From an uncultured Lachnospiraceae bacterium (GTDB taxonomy: Bacteria; Bacillota; Clostridia; Lachnospirales; Lachnospiraceae), in the NCBI GenBank assembly GCA_900314085.1, contig OMTX01000086.1, forward strand, positions 1 through 35,964: DNA of 35,964 nt, written 5' to 3'. A program made the position numbers and the translations under genes. Position 1 is the first letter of the stretch. Each line of letters opens with the position of its first letter. The notes below the pieces were generated by a model that saw nothing but the letters and a program-made list of their open reading frames with translations, was not told the DNA's origin and did not search any database. Positions 7,392-16,258 of this stretch are shown in pieces.

Positions 7392-7799
7392 TCACGCATC
7401 GCTATCCGCAGCGATTTCCTCTGCAGATTTTTCATCCAGCCCTTCTTTTTCCACGAGGTCATCGATCATCTTCGACATCTTCACCCCGTAGGCGATGGAC
7501 TGGTCCAGTATGAAGTTGAGTTCCGGCGTATTCCGGAGGTTGAGCCGGCGGGCCAGTTCGTGGCGGATGAAACCGCCGGAGGACTTAAGCCCGGCGAGAA
7601 CGTTCTTTTGCTCCGCCTCATCGCCGAGAACGCTGATATAGACCTTGGCGGTCTTTAAGTCCGTCGCCACATCACAGGAGATGACGGAAACCCGCATCGG
7701 ATCAATCCGGGGATCCTTCACCTCATCGTGGAGAATGAGAGAAAGCGTCCGAAAGACGTCCTCATTGACCTTGGCGGATTTGTTGCTGTTTTTTCTCAT
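7392..7799 (-). CDS. rbfA: 30S ribosome-binding factor RbfA
   Basis: This is a 135-residue KH-fold protein that binds the immature 30S subunit near the 5' end of 16S rRNA and is needed for its late maturation and cold growth. The N-terminus MRKNSNKSAKVNEDVFRTLS and the following HDEVKDPRI, KTAKVYISVLG and RHELARRLNLRNTPELNFI segments match RbfA throughout. The acidic tail is slightly longer than in E. coli. An AGGG element lies 9 bases before the ATG. It follows infB across a 108-base spacer that contains a terminator-like hairpin. Confidence 0.97.
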   Translation of the reverse strand: MRKNSNKSAKVNEDVFRTLSLILHDEVKDPRIDPMRVSVISCDVATDLKTAKVYISVLGDEAEQKNVLAGLKSSGGFIRHELARRLNLRNTPELNFILDQSIAYGVKMSKMIDDLVEKEGLDEKSAEEIAADSDA

Positions 7800-7863
7800 A
7801 AAGCATATCCCTGCAGGGCAGTCCTGACCTTTGAAGCGAAAAAAGAAACCGCCCTGCGAAAAT

Positions 7864-7884
7864 GAGCCGGATATGCTCCGGCTC
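7864..7884 (-). terminator. Hairpin between infB and rbfA
   Basis: GAGCCGGA and TCCGGCTC form a perfect 8-bp stem with a 5-base loop, 23 bases after the infB stop, followed by ATTTTCGC on the transcribed strand. The T-tract is short, so partial termination, or protection of the infB mRNA end, is likelier than a complete stop. Confidence 0.5.
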
Positions 7885-7907
7885 TTACATTAGTCATAAA
7901 GTTTCAA

Positions 7908-10832
7908 TCACTTGCGGGGAACCTCGACCATCTTGTAGGCCTCAATGAGGTCGCCTTCCTGAAGGTCGCTAAAGCCGTCAAAGACAATACCGCATTCGAA
8001 GCCGGTCTTGACTTCCTTGACATCGTCCTTGAAGCGCTTGAGGGAAGCCACCTTGCCTTCCCAGATCTGATCCTTGCCGCGGGTGATGCGGGCACTGCAG
8101 TCGCGCTCGATGATACCGTCGGATACGATGGAACCGGCAATGTTGCCGACATCGGAAGACTTGAAGATCTGGCGAACCTCCGCATGGCCGATGACCTTTT
8201 CTTCGTAGACAGGCTCGAGCATGCCCTTCATCGCGTCCTCTACATCAGCAATAGCATTGTAGATGACGTCGTAGAGACGCAGGTCGACATTTTCCCGTTC
8301 TGCAATCTGCTTGGCCACAACGTCCGGGCGGACGTTGAAGCCGATGATGACGGCATTCGATGCTGCGGCCAGGGTGACATCGGATTCGTTGATGGCGCCG
8401 ACGCCGCCGTGGATAACCTTGACAACGACCTCGTCATTTGAAAGCTTTTCAAGCGACTGCCGGACGGCCTCGACAGAGCCCTGGACATCCGCCTTGACGA
8501 CGATGTCGAGCTCCTTGACAGAGCCTTCCTGAATCTTCGAGAAGAGGTCGTCCAGGGACATTCTCGACCGGGTTTCCTCAATGAGGGACTTCTTCTCTTC
8601 TGAAACAAATGTATCAGCGAAGGAATGGGCTTCCTTCTCGGAGTCGAAGGACATAAAGATCTCGCCGGCATTCGGCACGTCGGAAAGACCGAGGATTTCG
8701 ACAGGGGTTGAAGGACCGGCCTTCTTCACATGCTTGCCGTTCTCGTCGAGCATGGCACGGACCTTGCCGTAACAGCTTCCTGCAGCGACAGGATCGCCGA
8801 CATGCAGGGTACCCTTCTGTACAAGGACAGTTGCAACAGCGCCGCGTCCCTTGTCAAGCTCCGCCTCTATACATACGCCGCGGGCATTTCGCTTGGGATC
8901 TGCCTTCAGCTCCATGACGTCTGCCGTCAGCAGAATCATGTCAAGGAGGTCATCAATGCCCTCGTGGGTATGGGCGGATACGGGTACGAAGATTGTGCTG
9001 CCGCCCCAGTCCTCAGGAATGAGCTCATATTCGGAGAGTTCCTGCTTGACACGCTCAACATTGGCCGAAGGCTTATCGATCTTGTTTACCGCAACGATGA
9101 TCTCGACGCCTGCCGCCTTGGCATGGTTGATAGCCTCAATCGTCTGGGGCATGACGCCGTCGTCTGCTGCAACGACAAGGATGGCGATATCCGTGGAATT
9201 GGCGCCGCGCATACGCATGGCCGTAAAAGCCTCATGGCCGGGCGTATCGAGGAAGGTAATCTTCCGGTCCTTGACACTCACTACGTAAGCGCCGATCTTC
9301 TGCGTAATGCCGCCGGCCTCGCGGTCGGTGACCTTCGTATCGCGGATGGCATCGAGCAGGCTTGTCTTGCCGTGATCGACGTGACCCATGACGCAGACGA
9401 CAGGCGGACGCGGTACCATATCCGCCTCGTTTTCATTTTCCTCGTCCTCTTTCAGGAGCTCGGCAATGACGTCTTCCTTTTCTTCCTGCTCCGTGATGCA
9501 GTTATAATTCAGAGCAATTTCCTCTGCCTCATCATAGGTGAGATCGGAGTTCAGGGTAACCATCTTGCCCTGCATGAAGAGATCCTTGACGACATCGGCC
9601 GGCTTGATCAGCATCTTTTCAGCCAGGTCCTTGATCGTGATATGCTCAGGAATCTGAATGGTCAGAATCTCGTCCTTGTTCCGCTCAGGCAGCTTGTTGA
9701 CAGGGTTTCTGTGCTTCTTTTTGCCCCCGTTTTTCTCAAGGTTTACGAAGCGTTCCTGCTTCTTGCTGCCCAAAGCATCGTGCTCCGCCTTCTTTCCGTG
9801 AGGGGCTTTCCTGCCGGCAGGAGCGCCTTTACGGCTTTCATCCGGCCGGGCAGGTGCCTCACCGGGACGGGAAGGACGGCGCGAATCATTTCCTTTCGCG
9901 GGGCGTCTGCTGTCGCTTCCCGCAGCGGGGCGGCCGGAACGGCCGCCTCTGGCGCCGTCACGCGGCGCCCCCTGGGGACGGTTGGCATAGACATTGCCCT
10001 GAACCCGCATGCGGGGGCCTTCTTCTTTGGTTTTCTGGACAGGTGCAGCAGGTTCCTCGTTTACTGCATTCTGTGCAGCAGTATTCTGTGCTTCTTCCTG
10101 CCGGGGAGGCTGTTCTTCCTGCCGGGGACGGCGGGAAGCAGGCTCGGGACGGCTGGCCGGGCGAATTTCGATTTCCTCGTTTACATTGTCAAGGCCGTGG
10201 GGGCGACGAAGCATTTCCCCTTCTGCCCGGGGACGAATCACGCGATGGGCACTGCCTTCTCCCTGATAGAGGCGGTTCCCGTTACCCTCACGCCGCTGAC
10301 CGCCGGCCGGCCGCCTCTGACCGACACGTCCGCCGGCTCCTTGCCCGTTCTTCGTATACTGGGCATTGAATACAGCTGTAATCTTCTTTTTCCTGACCGG
10401 AGTTCCTTCCTTGCCGGCAGGCGCATGTCCCTCTGCCTTTGCAGCCGGATGGGCTGATGCTCCTTCCGTATGGCGGGCAACGGTCTTCTGTCCCTCTGAA
10501 CGGGCAGGTGCCGCATTGCCTGCAGGAACTGCCTTCTGCGGCTGCGCCGCCGTGCGGGCAGGCGCCTCCTTTGCCTCCGTTTTTCCCGCAGGAACCGCTT
10601 TTCCCGCCGGCTTTTCAGCCACCGCTTTTACTGCGGGCTTTTCTGCAGAATCCGTCTTTGCCCCGGCGCTCTTTCCGCCTCCGAAATGGGTACGGACAGA
10701 CGCGATGGCATCGTCTTCGATATTGCTGGAGGATGTCTTCGCATCGATGCCTTTTCCATTCAGGTAGGAAATGACATCTTTGGATTGAAGGCCCAGCTCC
10801 TTGGCCAGTTCATATACTCTCATTTTTGCCAT
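7908..10832 (-). CDS. infB: Translation initiation factor IF-2
   Basis: This 974-residue GTPase places initiator fMet-tRNA in the 30S P site and promotes 50S joining. The N-terminus [20 protein letters not shown] is the IF2 N-terminal module. Residues 50-370 form a long Ala/Pro/Arg/Gly-rich disordered linker. A second IF2-N module (about 390-440) precedes the G domain: G1 GHVDHGKT (483-490), GGIT switch I, G3 DTPGH (529-533), G4 NKID (583-586) and G5 SAHTHEG. Domains II-IV follow to the C-terminus. The first ATG is chosen because GGAGG lies 10 bases upstream; the second, three codons in, is too far. The long linker is typical of higher-GC Clostridia. Confidence 0.98.
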   Translation of the reverse strand: MAKMRVYELAKELGLQSKDVISYLNGKGIDAKTSSSNIEDDAIASVRTHFGGGKSAGAKTDSAEKPAVKAVAEKPAGKAVPAGKTEAKEAPARTAAQPQKAVPAGNAAPARSEGQKTVARHTEGASAHPAAKAEGHAPAGKEGTPVRKKKITAVFNAQYTKNGQGAGGRVGQRRPAGGQRREGNGNRLYQGEGSAHRVIRPRAEGEMLRRPHGLDNVNEEIEIRPASRPEPASRRPRQEEQPPRQEEAQNTAAQNAVNEEPAAPVQKTKEEGPRMRVQGNVYANRPQGAPRDGARGGRSGRPAAGSDSRRPAKGNDSRRPSRPGEAPARPDESRKGAPAGRKAPHGKKAEHDALGSKKQERFVNLEKNGGKKKHRNPVNKLPERNKDEILTIQIPEHITIKDLAEKMLIKPADVVKDLFMQGKMVTLNSDLTYDEAEEIALNYNCITEQEEKEDVIAELLKEDEENENEADMVPRPPVVCVMGHVDHGKTSLLDAIRDTKVTDREAGGITQKIGAYVVSVKDRKITFLDTPGHEAFTAMRMRGANSTDIAILVVAADDGVMPQTIEAINHAKAAGVEIIVAVNKIDKPSANVERVKQELSEYELIPEDWGGSTIFVPVSAHTHEGIDDLLDMILLTADVMELKADPKRNARGVCIEAELDKGRGAVATVLVQKGTLHVGDPVAAGSCYGKVRAMLDENGKHVKKAGPSTPVEILGLSDVPNAGEIFMSFDSEKEAHSFADTFVSEEKKSLIEETRSRMSLDDLFSKIQEGSVKELDIVVKADVQGSVEAVRQSLEKLSNDEVVVKVIHGGVGAINESDVTLAAASNAVIIGFNVRPDVVAKQIAERENVDLRLYDVIYNAIADVEDAMKGMLEPVYEEKVIGHAEVRQIFKSSDVGNIAGSIVSDGIIERDCSARITRGKDQIWEGKVASLKRFKDDVKEVKTGFECGIVFDGFSDLQEGDLIEAYKMVEVPRK

Positions 10833-10933
10833 GTAAAATAGTCCTCCGTACTCCCACCGAAAACAGCTTCCCGTCTTCGGATATGCACGCGCCTTTCAGG
10901 GAATTACCACCCGCCGGGCGCATGTTTAATTAA

Positions 10934-11242
10934 TTAACCTTGTATCTTTCCCCGGATGCCGTCAGAAAATGAAGCGTCTGTGACAGCAATGCAGGATGTA
11001 TATTCCTTGCCGATGGCTCTTGCCAGGCCTTCCTTCGTTCCGAAGCGCACGACCGGAACGCCTGCGGACCGGCACTGGGAAATGAGCTTCTCTGCGCTTC
11101 CCTCCGCCATATCGGCAGAAAGAATCACAAGATACGCTTTCCCCTTTTTCACCGCCTCCGTACAGGAAAAATTTCCGCATTTCAGGGCGCCGGCCTTCAT
11201 GGCCAGGGACAGCATGGAATATGTCTTTTCTTCAGCCGTCAT
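10934..11242 (-). CDS. L7Ae/L30e-family RNA-binding protein, YlxQ-like
   Basis: This 102-residue protein has the L7Ae/L30e/S12e/Gadd45 fold pattern: LSLAMKAGALKCGNFSCTEAVKKGKAYLVILSADMAEGSAEKL, then VPVVRFGTKEGLARAIGKEYTSCIAV. Family members bind kink-turn RNA. The gene position between nusA and infB identifies it as the counterpart of Bacillus YlxQ, for which kink-turn binding has been proposed. The start ATG lies three bases after the nusA stop, so translation is probably coupled; the purine-rich end of nusA could supply the ribosome site. The YlxR/RnpM gene that usually separates nusA from ylxQ is not present. The exact role is not settled. Confidence 0.88.
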   Translation of the reverse strand: MTAEEKTYSMLSLAMKAGALKCGNFSCTEAVKKGKAYLVILSADMAEGSAEKLISQCRSAGVPVVRFGTKEGLARAIGKEYTSCIAVTDASFSDGIRGKIQG

Positions 11243-11245
11243 TCA

Positions 11246-12463
11246 TTACTCTTCTTCTGAAGACGCAGGGACATCTGATTCCTCTGCCGGATCACCTGCA
11301 TCCGCTGCATCCGGTTCTTCCGCATAATCTTCATCTCCGGTATATTCACCGTTTTCATCGTAATATCCCTCCTCGTCTTCCTCATATTCGCCATCCTCTT
11401 CATAAGGCGGCCACTCGCCGGACTCAACGGCCTGCGTCTCAGACTTGATATCAATCTTGTAGCCGGTCAGGCGGGCTGCCAGGCGGGCATTCTGTCCCTC
11501 GCGGCCGATGGCCAGGGACAGCTGGAAATCTGGAACGACAACCTTCGCTGTCTTTTCATCGGAATCCGCAATGACGGAGATGACTTTTGCCGGAGACAGG
11601 GCATTTTCAATCAGGTAAGCCGGCGTATCATCCCAGTTAATGATGTCGATCTTTTCTCCGTTCAGCTCGTCCACAACGGCGTTGACACGGGATCCGTTCA
11701 TGCCTACGCAGGCTCCTACAGGATCCACATCCGGATCATTCGACCAGACCGCCATCTTGGTCCGGTTGCCGGCCTCCCGGGCAATCGCCTTGATTTCAAC
11801 GGTTCCGTCCGCAATCTCCGTGACTTCCTGTTCGAAGAGGCAGCGGACCAGATCCGGATGCGTTCTGGAAACCCGGATTCTGGTTCCCTTCGTGCCGACC
11901 TTTGCCTCAATGATATAGACCTTGATCCGGTCGTTCGGGCGGTAGTTCTCCCCCTTGACCTGTTCCTTTTCTGTCAGGATGCCATCAGCACTTCCAAGGT
12001 TTACCATGATGGTGCCGTTTGTCGCATTTTTCCGCTGAACAGTACCGGTGACAACGGTATGTACCTTGCCGGAAAACTCGCGGAAAATGTTTTCCCTCTC
12101 TTCCGTGCGGATGGTCTGGATGATGGTGTTCCGGGCAGCGCCCATGGCGATGCGGCCGAACTCGTGGGAGTCCACTTCAATGGGAACGAGATCGCCTTCC
12201 TGAAATTCCCCGCTGATCTTCTGTGCCTCGGACAGAAGGATCTCCGCATATTCATTCGTCACTTCGTCCGTCACCCGCTTCATCAGGTAGACGTGAAAAT
12301 CACCGGTTTCGGGATCTACGACGGCCTTGACTTCATCTGCCTTCTTGTAGTTGTTCTTGGCCGCCGTCACAAGAGCGTTTTCCACCGCGCCGAGGATGAT
12401 ATCCCGGCTGATGTTCTTTTCTTTCTCAATCTGCTCGAGGGCACCGATCAGTTCCGCATTCAT
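11246..12463 (-). CDS. nusA: Transcription termination/antitermination protein NusA
   Basis: This 405-residue RNA polymerase-binding factor modulates pausing, termination and antitermination. It has an N-terminal RNAP-binding domain (1-125), an S1 domain (about 131-198), KH1 with loop GMNG (254-257) and KH2 with loop GREG (320-323) inside [19 protein letters not shown]. There are no C-terminal acidic repeats of the proteobacterial kind. Instead residues 354-405 form a very acidic Glu/Asp/Tyr tail ending SSEEE, longer than in Bacillus. AAGGAG lies seven bases before the ATG. It follows rimP by 105 bases and its stop nearly touches the ylxQ start. Confidence 0.97.
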   Translation of the reverse strand: MNAELIGALEQIEKEKNISRDIILGAVENALVTAAKNNYKKADEVKAVVDPETGDFHVYLMKRVTDEVTNEYAEILLSEAQKISGEFQEGDLVPIEVDSHEFGRIAMGAARNTIIQTIRTEERENIFREFSGKVHTVVTGTVQRKNATNGTIMVNLGSADGILTEKEQVKGENYRPNDRIKVYIIEAKVGTKGTRIRVSRTHPDLVRCLFEQEVTEIADGTVEIKAIAREAGNRTKMAVWSNDPDVDPVGACVGMNGSRVNAVVDELNGEKIDIINWDDTPAYLIENALSPAKVISVIADSDEKTAKVVVPDFQLSLAIGREGQNARLAARLTGYKIDIKSETQAVESGEWPPYEEDGEYEEDEEGYYDENGEYTGDEDYAEEPDAADAGDPAEESDVPASSEEE

Positions 12464-12499
12464 TTCGTTTCTCCTTATTCTTTTTTATGAATAATGTAA

Positions 12500-12535
12500 A
12501 CCGCCGACATTCCTGTATGCTGCAGGGTGGGCGGT
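12500..12535 (-). other. Stem-loop in the rimP-nusA spacer
   Basis: ACCGCC and GGCGGT form a 6-bp outer stem enclosing an inner CCTG/CAGG stem, about 40-70 bases before the nusA start. The following sequence is TTTACATTATTC, not a terminator tail. It may affect nusA translation or mRNA processing. Confidence 0.35.
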
Positions 12536-12568
12536 GATTCAACTGTTCAATAGCTGCGCCAGGCCTGG

Positions 12569-13036
12569 TCAAAAATCAATCGCCGGGTGAACAGCGTTTA
12601 CATTTTTCCGGTCGAAGACCTGGTCACCTTCTTCACCATAAGAAAGGGTAATCGTATCCGCATCAAAGCTTTTCAGAATTCCGGTAAATTCCTTTGCCCC
12701 GTCTATGGCGCTGTAGGTCGTCAGGTCGACGTCTTTCCCAATATTCCGTTCAAAATCCCTGTCCTTCTTAAAGGGACGGGTGAGCCCCGGTGAAGAGACC
12801 TCGAACGTGTAGGCATCGGATATGTAATTCTCCCGGTCCAGGATGTCATTCATTTCCCGTGACACCAGGACACAGTCGTCTAAAGTAATGCCGCCCGGTT
12901 TTTCAATGTAGGCGCGGAGGAAGTAGTCGGTTCCCTCTTTCACATACTCGACGTCAACGAGTTCAAAGCCCTCCCGGTCGAGAATGGGGGTAATCAGTTC
13001 CTCCGTCCGTTTTTCATAGTCGCTGCGTTTCGACAA
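12569..13036 (-). CDS. rimP: Ribosome maturation factor RimP
   Basis: This 155-residue protein is required for 30S subunit maturation. Recognisable segments are DYEKRTEELITPILDREGFE, LVDVEYVKEGTDYFLRAYIE, KPGGITLDDCVLVSREM, FEVSSPGLTRP and the C-terminal SH3-like domain ending NVNAVHPAIDF. The start is inferred to be TTG at 13036: GGAGG lies five bases upstream and the protein then begins (M)SKRSDYEKRT, as in the family. Earlier in-frame starts would run into the leader and tRNA. It is the first protein gene after tRNA-Glu and heads the rimP-nusA-infB operon. Confidence 0.94.
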   Translation of the reverse strand: MSKRSDYEKRTEELITPILDREGFELVDVEYVKEGTDYFLRAYIEKPGGITLDDCVLVSREMNDILDRENYISDAYTFEVSSPGLTRPFKKDRDFERNIGKDVDLTTYSAIDGAKEFTGILKSFDADTITLSYGEEGDQVFDRKNVNAVHPAIDF

Positions 13037-13113
13037 AGTCTCCTCCGTTTCCGCCCTCAGCCGGTTCCATGAAGAAATCTCAAGCCCGGGCAGAAATTTC
13101 CCTAATACGCAAC

Positions 13114-13147
13114 GGAATCGCATAGGATTTTCATCCCATGCGATTCC
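13114..13147 (-). other. Strong hairpin between tRNA-Glu and rimP
   Basis: GGAATCGCAT and ATGCGATTCC form a perfect 10-bp stem that continues, after one mismatch, into GGAT/ATCC with a 4-base loop. On the minus strand it is followed by GTTGCGT, so it is not a classical intrinsic terminator. It may mark a processing point that separates the tRNA precursor from the rimP mRNA. Confidence 0.5.
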
Positions 13148-13194
13148 GATAAGTGACATGTAACAATCCGCTGAAGAAGTACCTATCAGCGAAC

Positions 13195-13266
13195 TAGCCC
13201 GGAGGAGAGTCGAACTCCTGATTCCGCCGTGAGAGGGCGGCGTCTTAACCACTTGACCACCGGGCC
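13195..13266 (-). tRNA. tRNA-Glu, anticodon CTC
   Basis: The 72 bases fold as a complete cloverleaf. The acceptor stem is GGCCCGG/CCGGGCT with a G1-U72 wobble. The D-arm pairs GTC/GAC, the anticodon arm is CCGCC-CTCTCAC-GGCGG (anticodon CTC), and the T-arm is AGGAG-TTCGACT-CTCCT, followed by discriminator A. No CCA is encoded. It reads the GAG glutamate codon. A 12-base palindrome GCGCTGCAGCGC lies two bases upstream of the 5' end, in the precursor leader. A good promoter precedes it, and rimP follows 159 bases later on the same strand. Confidence 0.96.
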
Positions 13267-13302
13267 ACGCGCTGCAGCGCTTTTCGCGTCGCAACATATG
13301 AT

Positions 13303-13331
13303 ACTATACACGAGTGCGTATCAAAATGCAA
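13303..13331 (-). promoter_or_regulatory. Sigma-70-type promoter for tRNA-Glu and the rimP operon
   Basis: The -35 TTGCAT (13331-13326) and -10 TATAGT (13308-13303) are 17 bases apart, about 40 bases before the tRNA. No other promoter is evident before rimP, so this probably starts the long rimP-nusA-ylxQ-infB-rbfA-nrnA-truB-ribF transcript. Confidence 0.78.
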
Positions 13332-13431
13332 GCACTTTCTCAATTTTTTTAAATTAAATGTGATTATCGGATGGCTCTGCAGCTTCGCTGCTTCTCCGCT
13401 CCCGCTCCGGTCGGTGGCGGGCCGCTAATGA

Positions 13432-13466
13432 AAAAGCGGACTGGCAGAAAATTGCCATCCGCTTTT
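13432..13466 (-). terminator. Intrinsic terminator after galE
   Basis: AAAAGCGGA-TGGCA pairs with TGCCA-(G)-TCCGCTTTT, a 14-bp stem with one bulge and a 6-base loop. It begins 16 bases after the galE stop and is followed by TTTTTCATT. The A-rich opposite flank means it could also work for plus-strand transcripts. Confidence 0.85.
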
Positions 13467-13482
13467 CATTTCGACCCTGTAA

Positions 13483-14499
13483 TCACGAATCGTATCCGTT
13501 GGGATTGTTTTTCTGCCAGCGCCAGGAGTCTTCACACATCTCTTTGATGCCGTACTGGGCTTCCCAGCCCATCTCCTTTTTCGCCAGATCCGCATTGCAG
13601 TAGCAGGTAGCGATATCTCCTGCCCGGCGGGGCTTGATCTCATAGGGAATCTTCACACCTGTCGCCGCCTCGAAATTCTTCACGACATCAAGAACGGAAT
13701 AGCCGTGGCCGGTACCGAGATTGTAGATCTTGAGGCCGGGCTTTTCTTCCATCTTTTTCAGGGCGCAGACATGCCCCTTCGCCAGATCGACGACGTGGAT
13801 ATAATCGCGGACACCCGTTCCGTCCGGTGTGTCATAATCATCGCCGAAGACATTCAGATGGTCGAGCTTGCCGACAGCCACCTGGGTGATATAGGGCATG
13901 AGGTTGTTCGGAATGCCGTTGGGGTTCTCGCCGATGCGGCCGCTCCTATGCGCTCCGATGGGGTTGAAATAGCGAAGCAGGAGGACATTCCACTCATTGT
14001 CTGCCTTCTGAATGTCGGAAAGAATCTGCTCCAGCATGGATTTCGTCCATCCGTAGGGGTTGGTGCACTGTCCCTTGGGGCACTTCTCCGTGATGGGGAT
14101 TTCCGCCGGATCACCGTAAACCGTGGCAGAGGATGAAAAAATAATATTCTTGACACCATGCTTGCGCATCGCATCAACGAGGGTGAGTGTCCCGGCAATA
14201 TTGTTCTCATAATATTCCCAGGGCTTCTGTACGGACTCACCGACAGCCTTGAGTCCTGCGAAATGGATGACCGAGTCGATTTTTTCCGTTTCAAAAATAT
14301 GGTCAAGGCAGGCCCGGTCCAGAATGTCTCCTTTGTAGAAGACAGGTTTCTTTCCGGTAATTTCTTCGATCCGTCCGATGACCTTCTCGGATGCATTGGA
14401 AAGATTGTCCAGAATGACGGCGTCATAACCGTTTTCCAGAAGTTCGACAACCGTATGGCTGCCGATGAAGCCGGCTCCGCCTGTAACAAGTACTGCCAT
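13483..14499 (-). CDS. galE: UDP-glucose 4-epimerase
   Basis: This 338-residue extended short-chain dehydrogenase interconverts UDP-glucose and UDP-galactose, feeding galactose use and surface polysaccharide synthesis. It shows the NAD-binding [10 protein letters not shown], the [14 protein letters not shown] segment, [10 protein letters not shown] with the catalytic serine/threonine, the YxxxK pair in NPYGWTKSM, and [16 protein letters not shown], all typical of GalE. The ATG at 14499 has AAGGAGG five bases upstream; an ATG six codons earlier is less favoured. It is flanked by terminators on both sides, so it is probably monocistronic, with a candidate extended -10 promoter at 14571-14599. 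Confidence 0.97.
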   Translation of the reverse strand: MAVLVTGGAGFIGSHTVVELLENGYDAVILDNLSNASEKVIGRIEEITGKKPVFYKGDILDRACLDHIFETEKIDSVIHFAGLKAVGESVQKPWEYYENNIAGTLTLVDAMRKHGVKNIIFSSSATVYGDPAEIPITEKCPKGQCTNPYGWTKSMLEQILSDIQKADNEWNVLLLRYFNPIGAHRSGRIGENPNGIPNNLMPYITQVAVGKLDHLNVFGDDYDTPDGTGVRDYIHVVDLAKGHVCALKKMEEKPGLKIYNLGTGHGYSVLDVVKNFEAATGVKIPYEIKPRRAGDIATCYCNADLAKKEMGWEAQYGIKEMCEDSWRWQKNNPNGYDS

Positions 14500-14570
14500 A
14501 AATACCTCCTTACACATCAGTCCCCGCTGCCCTCACAACAAGCGGCAGACATTCCCTTTTTGCCTTAAAC

Positions 14571-14599
14571 AATATAGCACACGTCGATGCTGACAGGTA
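14571..14599 (-). promoter_or_regulatory. Candidate extended -10 promoter for galE
   Basis: TGC-TATATT (14579-14571) is an extended -10 element. The hexamer 17 bases further up is TACCTG, a poor -35. The leader to the galE ATG would be about 65 bases. The 325-base stretch 14500-14824 also holds the rplT terminator and a weak AT-rich hairpin (GCATTTTT/AAAAATGC). I see nothing else in it. Confidence 0.45.
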
Positions 14600-14688
14600 G
14601 TGTGCATTTTTGCAGATTTATGTAGAAAAAATGCGATTTCCGCCAAACGTCCTGTTGCCCGAAAGCGGGTAATCCGCTGCCAATTGAA

Positions 14689-14722
14689 AAACCCCATGCC
14701 GGAAGGAGGTGGCATGGGGTTT
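14689..14722 (-). terminator. Intrinsic terminator of the infC-rpmI-rplT operon
   Basis: AAACCCCATGCC and GGCATGGGGTTT form a perfect 12-bp stem with a 10-base loop, followed on the minus strand by TTCAATT after the paired T-run. It lies about 100 bases beyond the rplT stop and separates the operon from galE. Confidence 0.88.
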
Positions 14723-14824
14723 CTCATACAAAATATAGTGTTTCGGCGGGAAGGAATCCGCCTGTCAGATTGACTGTTTCGTTTCAGGTCTGCAGCCTGA
14801 AAGAAAGTCGGGATTTGTTTTGTT

Positions 14825-15181
14825 TCAGGCAACCTTTGCCTTTGCGGTCTCGCAGAGGCTCTTGAAGCCCTCGGGATCATTGACTGCCATATCGGAAAGG
14901 ACCTTGCGGTTCAGATCGATGTTGGCAAGCTTGAGACCGTACATAAACTTGGAATAGGAAAGGCCGTTCATCCGGGCTGCCGCATTGATCCGGGCAATCC
15001 AGAGGGTACGGAACTGTCTCTTCTTCTGCTTCCGGCCTGCGTATGCGGTCGAAAGAGCCTTCATAACGGTCTGCTTTGCTACACGGTACTGCTTGGAACG
15101 CGCGCCACGGTAACCCTTGGCGAGTTTCAGAACTCTATTGTGCTTTTTCTTGGCGTTCATTCCGCCTTTAACTCTTGCCAT
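14825..15181 (-). CDS. rplT: 50S ribosomal protein L20
   Basis: This 118-residue protein matches L20 from end to end: [20 protein letters not shown], the very basic [19 protein letters not shown], and [21 protein letters not shown]20 binds 23S rRNA early in 50S assembly. In Bacillus it also binds the infC leader and represses its own operon by attenuation. AGGAGG lies 10 bases before the ATG. It is the last gene of infC-rpmI-rplT and is followed by a strong terminator. Confidence 0.98.
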   Translation of the reverse strand: MARVKGGMNAKKKHNRVLKLAKGYRGARSKQYRVAKQTVMKALSTAYAGRKQKKRQFRTLWIARINAAARMNGLSYSKFMYGLKLANIDLNRKVLSDMAVNDPEGFKSLCETAKAKVA

Positions 15182-15215
15182 TTCAAATATCCTCCTAAAA
15201 AAATCGAATCAATAA

Positions 15216-15413
15216 TCAAAGATAGGGAAGAACCTTCTTCATATTTGCTTCATTCGTCTTGTCCGTCATCGTAGCGTGACGAAGGTTCCGCTTGGTCTTT
15301 GTCGTCTTCTTCGTGAGGATGTGGCTCTTAAAAGCCTTGTTTCTCTTCAGCATTCCGGTAGCGGTCTTTTTGAAACGCTTTGCGGCTGCCCGCTTGGTCT
15401 TCATTTTCGGCAT
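15216..15413 (-). CDS. rpmI: 50S ribosomal protein L35
   Basis: This 65-residue, strongly basic protein begins [17 protein letters not shown] and contains [19 protein letters not shown], both standard for L35. It is a late-assembling large-subunit protein. AGGAGG with a short spacer precedes the ATG. It sits 34 bases after infC and 34 bases before rplT in the conserved order. Confidence 0.98.
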   Translation of the reverse strand: MPKMKTKRAAAKRFKKTATGMLKRNKAFKSHILTKKTTKTKRNLRHATMTDKTNEANMKKVLPYL

Positions 15414-15447
15414 TGGTTTAACCTCCTAAATCTGCTTGTGACAATTG

Positions 15448-15963
15448 TCACTGTTTTTTTACGCCAAGTACAAGTGAAAGCTGTCTTCCTTCGACTTTCG
15501 GCGGTTTTTCAACCACCGCAATATCAGAAAGAGTCTCTGCGAATTCGTCAAGAATATGACGGGATTCCTTCATGTGCGCCATCTCGCGGCCGCGGAAACG
15601 AAGTGTCACCTTGACCTTGTCGCCCTTCGTCAGAAACTTCCGGGCAGCGGCGGCCTTCGTGTTCAGGTCGTTTGTATCAATGTTCGGAGAAAACCGGATC
15701 TCCTTAAGTTCGGCAGCATGCTGCTTCTTCTTCTGTTCCTTCTCCTTGCGGGCAAGCTCATACCGGTACTTGCCGTAATCGACAATCTTGCATACCGGGG
15801 GAACTGCTTTGGGAGAAATCTTCACGAGATCAAGTCCGGCCTCGTCCGCTGCCTTCTGGGCATCACGGGCCGACATAATGCCGAGCTGGGAACCGTCTGC
15901 GCCGATCAGTCGGACCTCGCGGTCCCTGATCTGTTCATTTACCTGAAGATCGTTGTTGCTAAT
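15448..15963 (-). CDS. infC: Translation initiation factor IF-3 (AUU start)
   Basis: This 171-residue IF3 prevents premature 30S-50S joining and checks the start codon. The N-domain reads ISNNDLQVNEQIRDREVRLI and then GADGSQLGIMSARDAQKAAD. The C-domain includes KEIRFSPNIDTNDLNTK and VTLRFRGREMAHM. The reading frame continues upstream of the first ATG through the whole conserved N-domain to an ATT codon at 15963-15961, preceded by AGGAGG with an 8-base spacer. ATT is the known IF3 start codon in other bacteria, where IF3 represses its own non-AUG initiation. A start at the internal ATG (15876) would delete most of the N-domain. A leader with an attenuator precedes it. Confidence 0.96.
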   Translation of the reverse strand: MSNNDLQVNEQIRDREVRLIGADGSQLGIMSARDAQKAADEAGLDLVKISPKAVPPVCKIVDYGKYRYELARKEKEQKKKQHAAELKEIRFSPNIDTNDLNTKAAAARKFLTKGDKVKVTLRFRGREMAHMKESRHILDEFAETLSDIAVVEKPPKVEGRQLSLVLGVKKQ

Positions 15964-15977
15964 GGCTTTTTCCTCCT

Positions 15978-16121
15978 AAACAAAAAAGATGAGCACAAAA
16001 GCTCATCCACTCAAAATGCACAGTCACAGAAAGAATCTGCTTCCGTCCATATAAACGCTGAGTCGCTCAAAATAGAGAAAGGCGCTCAGGTGAGAGTGGA
16101 ACCTCTGCTTTCTTTACAACG
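15978..16121 (-). ncRNA. infC leader, L20-type attenuator
   Basis: The leader runs from the predicted start near 16121 to just before the infC ribosome site. It contains GGTTCCACTCTCACCTGAG, a conserved-looking block near the 5' end, a TGAG-CGA-CTCA hairpin, and at the 3' end a terminator (GATGAGC/GCTCATC at 15988-16007, then TTTTTT). CCACTC in the 5' block (16099-16094) is exactly complementary to GAGTGG (16012-16007), which shares its last base with the terminator stem; this gives a plausible long-range helix. The arrangement matches the L20 leaders of Firmicutes, which sense free L20. The family assignment comes from position and layout, not a covariance search. Confidence 0.72.
15988..16007 (-). 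terminator. Attenuator terminator in the infC leader
   Basis: GATGAGC and GCTCATC form a 7-bp stem with a 6-base loop, followed by TTTTTTG, ending 11 bases before the infC Shine-Dalgarno sequence. Being inside the leader of a growth-controlled ribosomal operon, it is expected to be conditional. Confidence 0.85.
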
Positions 16122-16127
16122 CTGATG

Positions 16128-16156
16128 ATAATAGCACAGCCCTGCACTTCCGTCAA
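16128..16156 (-). promoter_or_regulatory. Strong promoter of infC-rpmI-rplT
   Basis: The -35 TTGACG (16156-16151) and -10 TATTAT (16133-16128) are separated by 17 bases, with TGC directly before the -10 (extended -10). The 333-base stretch 15964-16296 is thus occupied by the leader, this promoter, and the terminator of the preceding small gene. Confidence 0.85.
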
Positions 16157-16258
16157 GGAAATTTTCGAAAAAGTTCAAACAATAAAAACTCTTCCTCCGG
16201 GACCATCGTCTTTACATCTCAGGCAGAATAGCGCTTTTTCCTTCCTCAGACAAGAAAA

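Noticed and set aside
8730..10457. Long open frame on the plus strand (575 codons) opposite infB
   Set aside because: It is an antisense shadow of the codon pattern of infB: no ribosome site, no recognisable domain, and the opposite strand is an unmistakable IF-2. The same applies to plus-strand frames at 18242-19711 (opposite ppk1), 24082-25392 (opposite polC) and 29635-30756 (opposite dxr).
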